Positions 25,060 to 32,449 of a stretch of DNA of 64,000 bases are shown in pieces. Both the position numbers and the translations under genes were made by a program. Origin of the DNA: Hyphococcus lacteus (lineage in GTDB: Bacteria; Pseudomonadota; Alphaproteobacteria; Caulobacterales; Parvularculaceae); the NCBI RefSeq assembly GCF_041058985.1, contig NZ_JBEHZE010000001.1, positions 2,418,001-2,482,000 of the forward strand. The letters are read 5' to 3'. How positions within the stretch are numbered: position 1 is the first letter of the stretch; each line of letters opens with the position of its first letter. The notes under the pieces were generated by a model. The model worked only from the letters and a program-made list of their open reading frames with translations, ran no database searches and was not told the DNA's origin.

Positions 25060-25685
25060 TGTCTTCACCGATCTTATATTCGTTCCGCCGTTGTCCTTAT
25101 GCGATGCGCGCCCGCATGGCCATAGCCATAAGCGGCGAGCACGTTCAGCTTCGCGAGATTGTCTTGCGCGACAAACCAGATGAAATGATCGAAGCCTCCC
25201 CAAAGGCCACAGTACCGGTTTTGGTTAATGGTGACGAGATCGTGGATGAGAGCCTAGCCGTTATGCGTTGGGCCTTGGGGCGCAACGATCCCGAGGCGTG
25301 GCTACAAAATGCGGACCTTTCCCTGATCGAGGAAAATGACGGCCCATTCAAACATCACTTAGACCGTTATAAATATTCTACGCGCTACGAGGATGCTGAT
25401 GCGGAAGAACATCGTTCCAAGGGCATGGAATTTTTGCACAAGCTTGAGAAACGTTTAGCCGCCAGTCCATACTTAGCAGGACAATCACGTGGGCTTGCCG
25501 ACATGGCGATCTTTCCGTTTGTGCGTCAGTTCCGTATTGCCGATATGGAATGGTTCGATCAAAGCGATATTCCAAAAGTGCAAGTTTGGCTAAAAAGACT
25601 TATGGAATCGGATATTTTTCTATCGGTGATGAAAAAATACCCAACGTGGAAAGAAAGCGGAGAAGAATTTGCCTTCCCCGCTTGA
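25059..25685 (+). CDS. Glutathione S-transferase-like protein
   Basis: The 208-residue product has a thioredoxin-fold N-terminal domain starting ILYSFRRCPYAMRARMAIA with a single active-site Cys (residue 11 or 12), the glutathione-binding cis-Pro in ATVPVL and DESLAVMRWA, and an all-helical C-terminal domain with LADMAIFPFVRQF. The Cys pattern is closer to omega/beta-type or glutaredoxin-like GSTs that reduce disulfides than to conjugating enzymes. It is translationally coupled to trhO (1-bp overlap), a combination known from other proteobacteria, but the shared role is unclear. It ends 2 bp from convergent hisD. Confidence 0.88.
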   Translation: MSSPILYSFRRCPYAMRARMAIAISGEHVQLREIVLRDKPDEMIEASPKATVPVLVNGDEIVDESLAVMRWALGRNDPEAWLQNADLSLIEENDGPFKHHLDRYKYSTRYEDADAEEHRSKGMEFLHKLEKRLAASPYLAGQSRGLADMAIFPFVRQFRIADMEWFDQSDIPKVQVWLKRLMESDIFLSVMKKYPTWKESGEEFAFPA

Positions 25686-25687
25686 GG

Positions 25688-26977
25688 TTATTTAAGTCGT
25701 ATGCGTACCGATTTAGCGTGGCTTGGAAGCCCCTCAGCGTCGGCTAAAGTGGCCGCCGCTGGACCGATATTCGCAAGAGCCGTCGCGTCACATCCGATAA
25801 GTGATGTCCGTTTCATGAAATCTAGAACCGACAACCCTGATGCATATCTTGCTGAATGAACCGTAGGCAGAACATGGTCAGGGCCGGCCACATAGTCGCC
25901 TACCGCTTCGGGCGTGTAGCGGCCTAAAAATATAGCGCCAGCGTGACGGATCTTCGTGAGCATTGATTCAGGATCTTCAACGGCAAGCTCCAGGTGCTCT
26001 GGCGCAATGCGATCAATAATGGCGGGCGCATCAGATAGTGATTGCACGATAATGATCGCTGAATTGTCATTCCATGCGGACGCAGTAATTTCTTTACGGC
26101 TGCTTTCGTTTATCTGAGTGTTTACCGCCCGCTCGACTTCTTCGGCGAATGACGCGTCATCTGTAATCAGTATACTCTGTGATGACGGGTCGTGTTCTGC
26201 TTGGGAAAGCAAATCGGCGGCGATCCAGTCAGGGTCGTTTTTAGCGTCAGCAACGACCAGAATTTCTGATGGCCCCGCAATGCTATCAATACCCACTTTC
26301 CCGAAAACCTGACGTTTTGCCTCGGCAACATAGGCATTGCCCGGCCCAACGATGACATCAACCGGCAAAATCGGACCTGCGCCATAAGCAAGCGCAGCAA
26401 CAGCCTGTGCTCCGCCAACACGATAGACTTCGGTTACTCCCGCACGTTTTGCAGCGGCCAATACGAGCGGATTCATCTCACCATTCGGTGCTGGTGTGAC
26501 GAGCGCTAAACGCTTTACGCCGGCGACCTGCGCAGGGATGGCATTCATCAATACACTCGATGGATACGCCGCTCGTCCGCCGGGGGCATAAAGCCCAGCT
26601 GCATCGACGGCGTTCCATCGCCAACCAAGAGTTACGCCCTGATCATCAGTGTACCGCTCGTCTTTAGGCAGCTGTCTGACATGATAGTTGCGGATACGGT
26701 TGGCGGAAAAGTCCAATGCCTCAAGATCTCTCTTTGCGCATTGTTTTTCAGCTTCGTCGATTTCATCATTTGTAACACAAAGGTTTTGTTCAGTGAGCAT
26801 GAACCCATCGAATTTTTGCGTGAATGATGCCAAAGCACTCATGCCATTTTCGCGTATTTCTCGAATGACCCCCTCAACGACAGCGCTAATGTCTGCGCCG
26901 CCATCGCGGTCTTTCATAATGAACTGATCGAAAGCCATATAAAAATCGGCTGAATGACTATCGAGACGCAAAACCAT
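25688..26977 (-). CDS. hisD: Histidinol dehydrogenase
   Basis: HisD oxidises L-histidinol in two NAD+ steps to histidine, the end of the pathway. The 429-residue product has GLYAPGGRAAYPSSVLMN, RVGGAQAVAALAYG, VGPGNAYVAEAKRQVFG, the zinc and catalytic region DLLSQAEHDPSSQS, IAPEHLEL and GPDHVLPT with the catalytic His/Glu and zinc residues present. It follows the DUF2948 gene by 5 bp. hisG lies 7 kb to the right in a separate unit, so the his genes are scattered here. Confidence 0.96.
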   Translation of the reverse strand: MVLRLDSHSADFYMAFDQFIMKDRDGGADISAVVEGVIREIRENGMSALASFTQKFDGFMLTEQNLCVTNDEIDEAEKQCAKRDLEALDFSANRIRNYHVRQLPKDERYTDDQGVTLGWRWNAVDAAGLYAPGGRAAYPSSVLMNAIPAQVAGVKRLALVTPAPNGEMNPLVLAAAKRAGVTEVYRVGGAQAVAALAYGAGPILPVDVIVGPGNAYVAEAKRQVFGKVGIDSIAGPSEILVVADAKNDPDWIAADLLSQAEHDPSSQSILITDDASFAEEVERAVNTQINESSRKEITASAWNDNSAIIIVQSLSDAPAIIDRIAPEHLELAVEDPESMLTKIRHAGAIFLGRYTPEAVGDYVAGPDHVLPTVHSARYASGLSVLDFMKRTSLIGCDATALANIGPAAATLADAEGLPSHAKSVRIRLK

Positions 26978-26982
26978 TTTAA

Positions 26983-27435
26983 CTACTCTTTATGCGTTGG
27001 TTTGGCGCGGGTTCGCCAAGGGTCAGAAATATCGGACATAAAGCAATTGATGCTTTCGACCTCTAACCGCAATGCCCCACCACCAGAAAAATCGAAAGTC
27101 ACGGTTCCCGTGCCGTCTTCTTTTTCCTCGAACCGGATAGACAAAAGCTCAACAACAGCATCTTTGGCATCGGTACGAAGACGCGAGAATTGCGCTGAAA
27201 TGACGTCTTCAAAATGGATCCCAGCCCGCACCCGTGCGAACGGACCGATCTTGCTTTTTCCGAAGCATTCCCAAAGAAAACGGTTGGCCACAAAGGCAAA
27301 CCGACGATGTTCTGGCTGGTAGCTAAAGTCACCAAGCTTTGCCACGGCATCTTGCAAACAGGCGGAGACCACTTCCAAATCTTTGGAATCAGCAGCCATA
27401 AGCCGTAACGGTTTATAGTCTTTCAGCGAGGCCAA
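26983..27435 (-). CDS. DUF2948 family protein
   Basis: The 150-residue product (LKDYKPLRLMAADSKDLEVV, SYQPEHRRFAFVANRFLWE, the C-terminal GGGALRLEVESINCFMSD) matches the DUF2948 family, which is found in alphaproteobacteria between murA and hisD. Function unknown. The start is a TTG at 27435 preceded by AGGAGAGG, which also fits the short 9-bp gap after murA. Its conserved place between a peptidoglycan gene and a histidine gene gives no clear functional clue. Confidence 0.87.
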   Translation of the reverse strand: MASLKDYKPLRLMAADSKDLEVVSACLQDAVAKLGDFSYQPEHRRFAFVANRFLWECFGKSKIGPFARVRAGIHFEDVISAQFSRLRTDAKDAVVELLSIRFEEKEDGTGTVTFDFSGGGALRLEVESINCFMSDISDPWRTRAKPTHKE

Positions 27436-27444
27436 TGCCCTCTC

Positions 27445-28704
27445 CTATTCTTTTACGCGCTCGATGAGCGCACCGCAGGCCTGAAGTTTTTCTTCTAATC
27501 GTTCAAAGCCGCGATCGAGATGGTAAACACGATTGACCATCGTTTGTCCTTCAGCCGCAAGCCCGGCAATGACAAGCGACATCGAAGCACGAAGGTCGGT
27601 CGCCATTACTGGTGCACCTTTTAACCGAGCCACGCCGCGAACAGTCGCTGTTTGTCCGTCTACCGCTATTTTTGCGCCCATGCGCCCCAATTCCGGCGCG
27701 TGCATGAAGCGGTTTTCAAAAATAGTTTCTTTTATCGTTGAAACACCGTCAGCCATTGTCATCAACGCCATAAACTGGGCTTGCAGGTCAGTAGGAAAAC
27801 CCGGGAATGGCTGCGTCACAATATCAGTGGCCGTGCAACGGTCACCGAGCCGTTTCACCCGCAATCCGCCATCGATTTCTTCGAGGTTAATTCCAACCTC
27901 TTCCAATACGGCCCAAGCTGCACCTAATAGATCAGCCCGTGCACCTTTAAGTTCTAGCTCACCACCCGTTGCAGCGACTGCCATAATGTAAGCGCCGGTT
28001 TCAATCCGATCCGGCAAGACTTGATGTTCCGCAGCATGAAGATGCGCAACGCCCTCAACTGTTATCGTAGATGTCCCTGAGCCCATGACCTTGCCGCCCA
28101 TCGCATTGAGGCATTCAGCAAGGTCCGTAATCTCCGGCTCTCGCGCGGCGTTTTCGATCGTGGTCGTGCCAGTCGCCCGTACAGCCGCCAGCATCGCATG
28201 TTCGGTTGCGCCAACGGAGACAAACGGAAAGGCAATATCTGCGCCCTTTAACCCCTCAGGGGCTTCGGCGAAGACATAACCTTCATCAAGTTCGATTTTT
28301 GCTCCCATTGCCGTGAGCGCTTTTAGATGAAGGTCAACTGGGCGCGCGCCGATTGCGCATCCGCCCGGCAAGGAGACTTTTGCTTTACGCTCGCGGGCCA
28401 GCAGTGGACCGAGCACATTAAAGCTTGCGCGCATTTTGCGGACGAGGTCGTAAGGCGCTTCGGTAGAGGTAATATCTTTGGCATGCAGCCGGAGTGTTGA
28501 GCCTTCAAAACTGCTCGCCGTTCCGTGCTGTTCTAGTAGCCGCAGCAACATATCAACATCCGCAAGGCGCGGAACATTGTAAAGTGTTAGCGGTTCGTCG
28601 CTCAAAAGCGCTGCCGCCATAACTTTGAGCGCAGAATTTTTAGCGCCACTGATGGGAATATCCCCATAGAGCGGTCGGCCACCGATGATCGCCAGCTTAT
28701 CCAT
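27445..28704 (-). CDS. murA: UDP-N-acetylglucosamine 1-carboxyvinyltransferase
   Basis: MurA performs the first committed step of peptidoglycan synthesis, moving enolpyruvate from PEP to UDP-GlcNAc. The 419-residue product has the usual length and motifs: GDIPISGAKNSALKVMAAALL with the catalytic Lys, RKMRASFNVLGPLLAR, and PGGCAIGARPVDLHL with the Cys that fosfomycin alkylates, implying normal sensitivity at the target. Its ATG overlaps the stop of an upstream small gene (TAATG) and it is followed 9 bp later by DUF2948. Confidence 0.97.
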   Translation of the reverse strand: MDKLAIIGGRPLYGDIPISGAKNSALKVMAAALLSDEPLTLYNVPRLADVDMLLRLLEQHGTASSFEGSTLRLHAKDITSTEAPYDLVRKMRASFNVLGPLLARERKAKVSLPGGCAIGARPVDLHLKALTAMGAKIELDEGYVFAEAPEGLKGADIAFPFVSVGATEHAMLAAVRATGTTTIENAAREPEITDLAECLNAMGGKVMGSGTSTITVEGVAHLHAAEHQVLPDRIETGAYIMAVAATGGELELKGARADLLGAAWAVLEEVGINLEEIDGGLRVKRLGDRCTATDIVTQPFPGFPTDLQAQFMALMTMADGVSTIKETIFENRFMHAPELGRMGAKIAVDGQTATVRGVARLKGAPVMATDLRASMSLVIAGLAAEGQTMVNRVYHLDRGFERLEEKLQACGALIERVKE

Positions 28705-28886
28705 TAATCTTCCTTTTTGTCGGTGTCGCCAGGACCCGCTTTGCGTCGGCGCAGATTTGCTCGCAGCGCAGCGGCCAGACGGGCCTCGCGCTTTTCATGC
28801 TTGTCTTTGTTGACCGAAGCCGGCTTTTTCTTGACGGACTCCTGACTATCTTGGAGATTTTCCTGCTTCTTATCCAATTGAAACAA
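28704..28886 (-). CDS. Small basic protein upstream of murA
   Basis: The 60-residue product is highly charged: MFQLDKKQENLQDSQESVKKK then EKREARLAAALRANLRRRKAGP. The ARLAAALRANLRRRKA core is, to my knowledge, repeated in small hypothetical proteins upstream of murA in many alphaproteobacteria, so this is a real gene. It is predicted to be disordered or helical and may bind nucleic acid; this is inference. Its TAA shares the A with the ATG of murA, indicating translational coupling. Too short for most automatic calls. Confidence 0.72.
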   Translation of the reverse strand: MFQLDKKQENLQDSQESVKKKPASVNKDKHEKREARLAAALRANLRRRKAGPGDTDKKED

Positions 28887-29030
28887 CTCTTTGTTGCATG
28901 TTCTGACCTGTTCGGGTTTGGCGGCGGACTAAAAGCCCTGCCGCGCCTGCCGTCAAGCACTGACGGGATATTCAATCTGCGATGATATCACTGCTTTCCC
29001 GTACCAGCGCGATGCCGTAAACCCAATAGA

Positions 29031-29480
29031 ATGACGAAAGACCACATTCTGAGCGGAAATTTAACCGGCGCACAGTCCTTTGAAACGGCGCCTCTCATGA
29101 CCCGTGTCGCCAAAGACAGCGACATTGATGAGCTAGGCCATGTAAATAACGCTGTTTATCTCGTTTGGGCGCAAGACATCGCAGTCGCCCATTGGAGCAC
29201 TGTGACCGAAGTCGCCCTACGTGACCAAATGGTTTGGGTCGCGCTTCGCCACGAAATTGACTATCGCGAGCAAGTATTGGCCGGTGAGGCCGTCGAAATC
29301 AGGACCTGGCTTGGGCGCGCTGCGGGACCGCGATTTCAACGGCACGTGGATATACGCAAACCGGGCAATTCACGGTTTTCCGCAAAAGTCCTCACCGATT
29401 GGTGCCTTATCGATGCAAAAACCCGCAAACCTCGGCGCGTCGGCCCCAAAATTCTATCGCTTTTTGGGGTGCCGGGATAA
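29031..29480 (+). CDS. Acyl-CoA thioesterase, hotdog fold (4HBT family)
   Basis: The 149-residue product is a single hotdog domain. The active-site motif is DSDIDELGHVNNAVYLVWAQD (about 33-52) with the catalytic Asp and the GHVNN turn of 4-hydroxybenzoyl-CoA/YbgC-type thioesterases, which cleave acyl-CoA esters. VALRHEIDYREQVLAGEAVE is the second strand set. Substrate unknown. It is followed 86 bp later by tRNA-Thr and is not clearly in an operon. Confidence 0.88.
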   Translation: MTKDHILSGNLTGAQSFETAPLMTRVAKDSDIDELGHVNNAVYLVWAQDIAVAHWSTVTEVALRDQMVWVALRHEIDYREQVLAGEAVEIRTWLGRAAGPRFQRHVDIRKPGNSRFSAKVLTDWCLIDAKTRKPRRVGPKILSLFGVPG

Positions 29481-29566
29481 CGCCCGGTTTTTTCCGTGAG
29501 GTGCTTCCCAAGCCGAACGCCACGCGCTATACCGCCGCCTCTTTCTGGATGTCACCGTTCAGAATC

Positions 29567-29641
29567 GCTGCCGTAGCTCAGGGGTAGAGCACTCCCTTGG
29601 TAAGGGAGAGGCCGAGAGTTCGAATCTCTCCGGCAGCACCA
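29567..29641 (+). tRNA. tRNA-Thr (anticodon GGT)
   Basis: A full cloverleaf can be drawn. The acceptor stem GCTGCCG pairs with CGGCAGC, and the CCA end is encoded (ACCA to 29641). The D-arm is AGCTC..GAGC with GGGGTA. The anticodon stem CTCCC/GGGAG holds the loop TTGGTAA, anticodon GGT. The T-arm GAGAG/CTCTC has the loop TTCGAAT. It reads ACC and, with wobble, ACT codons. Confidence 0.97.
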
Positions 29642-29788
29642 GTTTTCAGGACATCTTATTTTCGGAATTTAATGAGAACTGTTTTTCAAGATAACAAGCC
29701 CATCTAATCTGCGCGAACTGGAATTACAGATGATAAAGCATCTAAACACTGCACAGTCTTCGCCAGTTAAATTGAGTCACCGCTTCTC

Positions 29789-30460
29789 CTAAAAAGCGAC
29801 TTTTTTCTTTCGCCTCATAGCCCCAACGCCCATTAATCCAATCAAAAATAACGGCGCGGCAGCAGGCAATGGCACTGTGGTGTTGGTCAGGTCGATGTTA
29901 ATAACATTGTTTCCAAATATAAAACTGTAATAGCCTTCCTCAAATCCCATGGCTGCAAGCGTGGTGCTCAAAAATATCATTTCAGCAAAAATAGCATCCA
30001 GCGAAACATATCCAACTGGGACGCTAATCCCCGGCTCGCTGTAAGGATTGCCGTTGTCCGTTCCTTCGGTACGACCAATACCGAACGCGTCGCCGGAAAA
30101 AATATCTGCAAAACTAAAGACACTCAGGGGCCCAAGGCTCGGAAGCGTCGCAGTCGTGTCGTAATATGTATCAACACTGGAAAAACCGGGAGAAGATTCG
30201 GTTACGGCAAAATATAATGCCCCATACTCAATGGTTGTATCAAAATGACCGATTTGATTGGGATCGACCGCACCTGTTACGCCGGTAAGGCGCACTCCGG
30301 GTCCAGCCGTAGGAGACAGACCTGTAGTGTCAAAATTACCGCTGACGGTAAACACCACATCGTTTCCAACATCTCGACCCGTCACAGTAAGCACCGCAGC
30401 CTGCGACGAAGCGAAACACGATACTAAGAATAAACAAATAGCATAAATGCCTGTCTTCAC
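29789..30460 (-). CDS. VPLPA-CTERM (PEP-CTERM-type) sorting-domain protein
   Basis: The 223-residue product has a signal peptide (KTGIYAICLFLVSCFASSQAA), a beta-rich middle part without a known domain, and a C-terminal sorting signal: VPLPAAAPLFLIGLMGVGAM followed by RRKKK. VPLPA, a hydrophobic helix and an Arg/Lys cluster define the VPLPA-CTERM variant recognised by exosortases, which process the protein for export, often to exopolysaccharide-associated surface layers. The start is a GTG at 30460, preceded by GGGGGGA; an in-frame ATG at 30502 lies before the signal peptide. No exosortase is in the window. Confidence 0.85.
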   Translation of the reverse strand: MKTGIYAICLFLVSCFASSQAAVLTVTGRDVGNDVVFTVSGNFDTTGLSPTAGPGVRLTGVTGAVDPNQIGHFDTTIEYGALYFAVTESSPGFSSVDTYYDTTATLPSLGPLSVFSFADIFSGDAFGIGRTEGTDNGNPYSEPGISVPVGYVSLDAIFAEMIFLSTTLAAMGFEEGYYSFIFGNNVINIDLTNTTVPLPAAAPLFLIGLMGVGAMRRKKKVAF

Positions 30461-30772
30461 GATAATCCCCCCAAGTATTCCTTTGAACGAATTATATCCC
30501 AATCAAAGAGAAAAACAATGAAATGCAAGCTATACTGCATAATTACACTGTAGGGTTGTACAACAACTACAAGCCTCATTGGGGGAGCGAACTGATTAGC
30601 TGTTGTCCTCCGAATGTCCACTGGCAGCGATAAAGCGGCACTCAGACCTATATCACAAGCATTTATGGGGTCGGGTCCCTTTGCGTCACACTGACCAGTT
30701 CTGATTTTCCGCCGGCCGGCAGCACAAGTTAAAAACTCCCTCAATGTTGTCATGCCGAGGTTTGATCCAAAT
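30461..30772. other. Intergenic region with a palindrome upstream of the VPLPA-CTERM gene
   Basis: These 312 bases hold the promoter above and, 55-80 bp upstream of it, a perfect 10-bp palindrome GTTGTACAAC (30555-30564) flanked by TGTAG and CTACA (30549-30571), which looks like an operator for a dimeric regulator. An open frame on the minus strand across this stretch (30457-30834) has no ribosome binding site or recognisable product. Nothing else is seen. Confidence 0.5.
30491..30518 (-). promoter_or_regulatory. Candidate sigma-70 promoter of the VPLPA-CTERM gene
   Basis: On the minus strand TTGTTT (30513-30518) and a perfect TATAAT (30491-30496) are 16 bp apart. The predicted RNA start is about 25 nt before the GTG at 30460, a good fit for a short leader. 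Confidence 0.55.
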
Positions 30773-32191
30773 TTAGCCAGCGGACGGTCTACCGCCATAG
30801 AACAAGCCAAGGCGTAATAGCGCCCACGCGACACCAGTCATCGCGGTGGCAACCATAGCCATTGCCATATCCGGTAGGAAAACGATCAACCCTCCGATAG
30901 AAACACCAAAGAGTTGCGGAATAAGGTAAAGGCAGGTCCAAGCAAGCCCGATGGTCATGAGCAGCGGAAACCACAAGCTAAACGCTCCGAACGGGCCGGA
31001 TTTTGCATATAATCCAGTTCGATTAAGCCCTAAATTGATCATAGCAATCACGAAAAAAATGGGTAGCGCAACGAAACTTAGAAACAATATCTTTCGGCCC
31101 CACTGCCCGCTATTGCCTATGTAATCGAGACCTAAAGCCTTAGCACTGGTCCCAAACCGGAGATTGGTGGTTTCTCCAAAGCCCATCCCACTGCCCGCAT
31201 TAACAAGGACAACTGCACCCTTTTGTTCAGCGGGTACTAAAATTGCGAGCGTTTCAACGCCGGGACTGATACCTGTGTGAAACACCGCGTCATCTTCAGT
31301 ATCAATAGACCAGCCAAAGCCATAATATGGCGATGCGTCACTAGCCGGACGCATCATCATTGATTTACTTTCTGCACTGATAATATCATCTTGATCATTC
31401 AACATAATGGCTAAGTAAAGGCCCATATCGCTCGCGCTAGCGATGATGCCTCCAGCGCTTGCTATGCCGCCATCCCGTTCTGTTTCAATCGTTTTATACG
31501 GGCGCTTTGTGCCAAACCATGGCCGATGACCTACCGCGATCATGTCATGGCTCTTTTGATCGCCGACGAAGCTATGCTCCATGCCAATCGGTTCTAAAAT
31601 ATTAGCTTTAATGTAATTTGCGTAGTCCTGACCACTAAGCGCTTCGATGAGAAATCCAAGAATAACATAGTTTGCATTAGAATATTCCCACTTAGAACCG
31701 GGCGTATAGGCCGGGGTCCATTTTGCAATCTGTTGAATTTGGCTTAAGTGCTCATCTTTACTCTTGCTTTTATCCTTATGGGGAATGTTTCCTTGGAAGG
31801 TCGAATATCCGCTCGTATGACTTAGGAGTTGCCGGATCGTAATGCCGCGAACGGCGGGAGTAGAAAACACTTCAAGATATTGGGATATCTCCGCATCTAA
31901 CTCGACTTTACCAGCCTCCACCAACTGCATAACAGCCATCGCTGTGAAGCTCTTGGAAATAGACCCTAAGAGAAAGGGTGTTTCGGTGGTGACTTTTCGA
32001 CCACTTCCGACAAGAATCTCGCCCCGAGCCTCTGAGTAGATTTCTCCGTTTTCAAAAATGGTATAAGCCAGCCCCGGCGCTCCGGAAGCTGCCATTTCTA
32101 CGTCCACGAACTCATTGACCAATAGCTTAGGCGTGCTGGCCAGCAGTCCAGTTGCAATTCCCCAAAAAACAAAAATTAAGACCAGCCTCAT
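30773..32191 (-). CDS. Class C beta-lactamase-like serine hydrolase with membrane tail
   Basis: The 472-residue product has a signal peptide, a serine beta-lactamase/D-Ala-D-Ala peptidase-type domain (about 25-360) and four C-terminal hydrophobic segments (about 370-465). Motifs: SISK (Ser77 to Lys80), YSN (about 170) and HTG in FHTGISPGVETLA. This combination is seen in family S12 esterases and peptidases rather than in true AmpC enzymes, which lack the membrane tail. It may process peptidoglycan peptides, D-amino peptides or esters at the periplasmic face; beta-lactam resistance is not implied. It lies between the PhoX-like gene and the VPLPA-CTERM gene on the same strand. Confidence 0.85.
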   Translation of the reverse strand: MRLVLIFVFWGIATGLLASTPKLLVNEFVDVEMAASGAPGLAYTIFENGEIYSEARGEILVGSGRKVTTETPFLLGSISKSFTAMAVMQLVEAGKVELDAEISQYLEVFSTPAVRGITIRQLLSHTSGYSTFQGNIPHKDKSKSKDEHLSQIQQIAKWTPAYTPGSKWEYSNANYVILGFLIEALSGQDYANYIKANILEPIGMEHSFVGDQKSHDMIAVGHRPWFGTKRPYKTIETERDGGIASAGGIIASASDMGLYLAIMLNDQDDIISAESKSMMMRPASDASPYYGFGWSIDTEDDAVFHTGISPGVETLAILVPAEQKGAVVLVNAGSGMGFGETTNLRFGTSAKALGLDYIGNSGQWGRKILFLSFVALPIFFVIAMINLGLNRTGLYAKSGPFGAFSLWFPLLMTIGLAWTCLYLIPQLFGVSIGGLIVFLPDMAMAMVATAMTGVAWALLRLGLFYGGRPSAG

Positions 32192-32380
32192 CCCCTCGTA
32201 CCCCCTATTTATGTTTTTCGCATAGTAACATTAGTTATTGAGCGAAACCAAATAGCGGCGATGAGGTGAAAGATGAAGTCACGCAAAGACGCGAGGATAG
32301 ATATTTAGAGCTTACGCCTAATTTTCCTCCGCCCACCTTCTACATTCATTGATGTGATTTTTAATGACCGAAAATGAGTA

Positions 32381-32415
32381 GTGCCCGCCGCTAGTGACAT
32401 ATAAACGGCGGGCAC
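32381..32415. terminator. GC-rich hairpin after the PhoX-like gene
   Basis: A 10-bp perfect stem GTGCCCGCCG/CGGCGGGCAC with a 15-nt loop lies 34 bp beyond the end of the PhoX-like gene. No strict U-tract follows on the minus strand (TACTCATTTT), so termination may be weak. The arm GTGCCCGCC also occurs in the terminator at 17136-17168. Confidence 0.5.
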
Positions 32416-32449
32416 CGAGACGAGGCCCGAAGGCAATTACTCAACAAGC

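Noticed and set aside
30457..30834. 125-codon minus-strand frame between the serine hydrolase and CTERM genes
   Set aside because: It overlaps the promoter and start of the CTERM gene and the end of the hydrolase gene, with no start signal and no recognisable product.
30773..32191. AmpC beta-lactamase resistance gene
   Set aside because: The SxxK, YSN and HTG motifs fit family S12 hydrolases in general, and the four membrane segments at the C-terminus are not found in AmpC.
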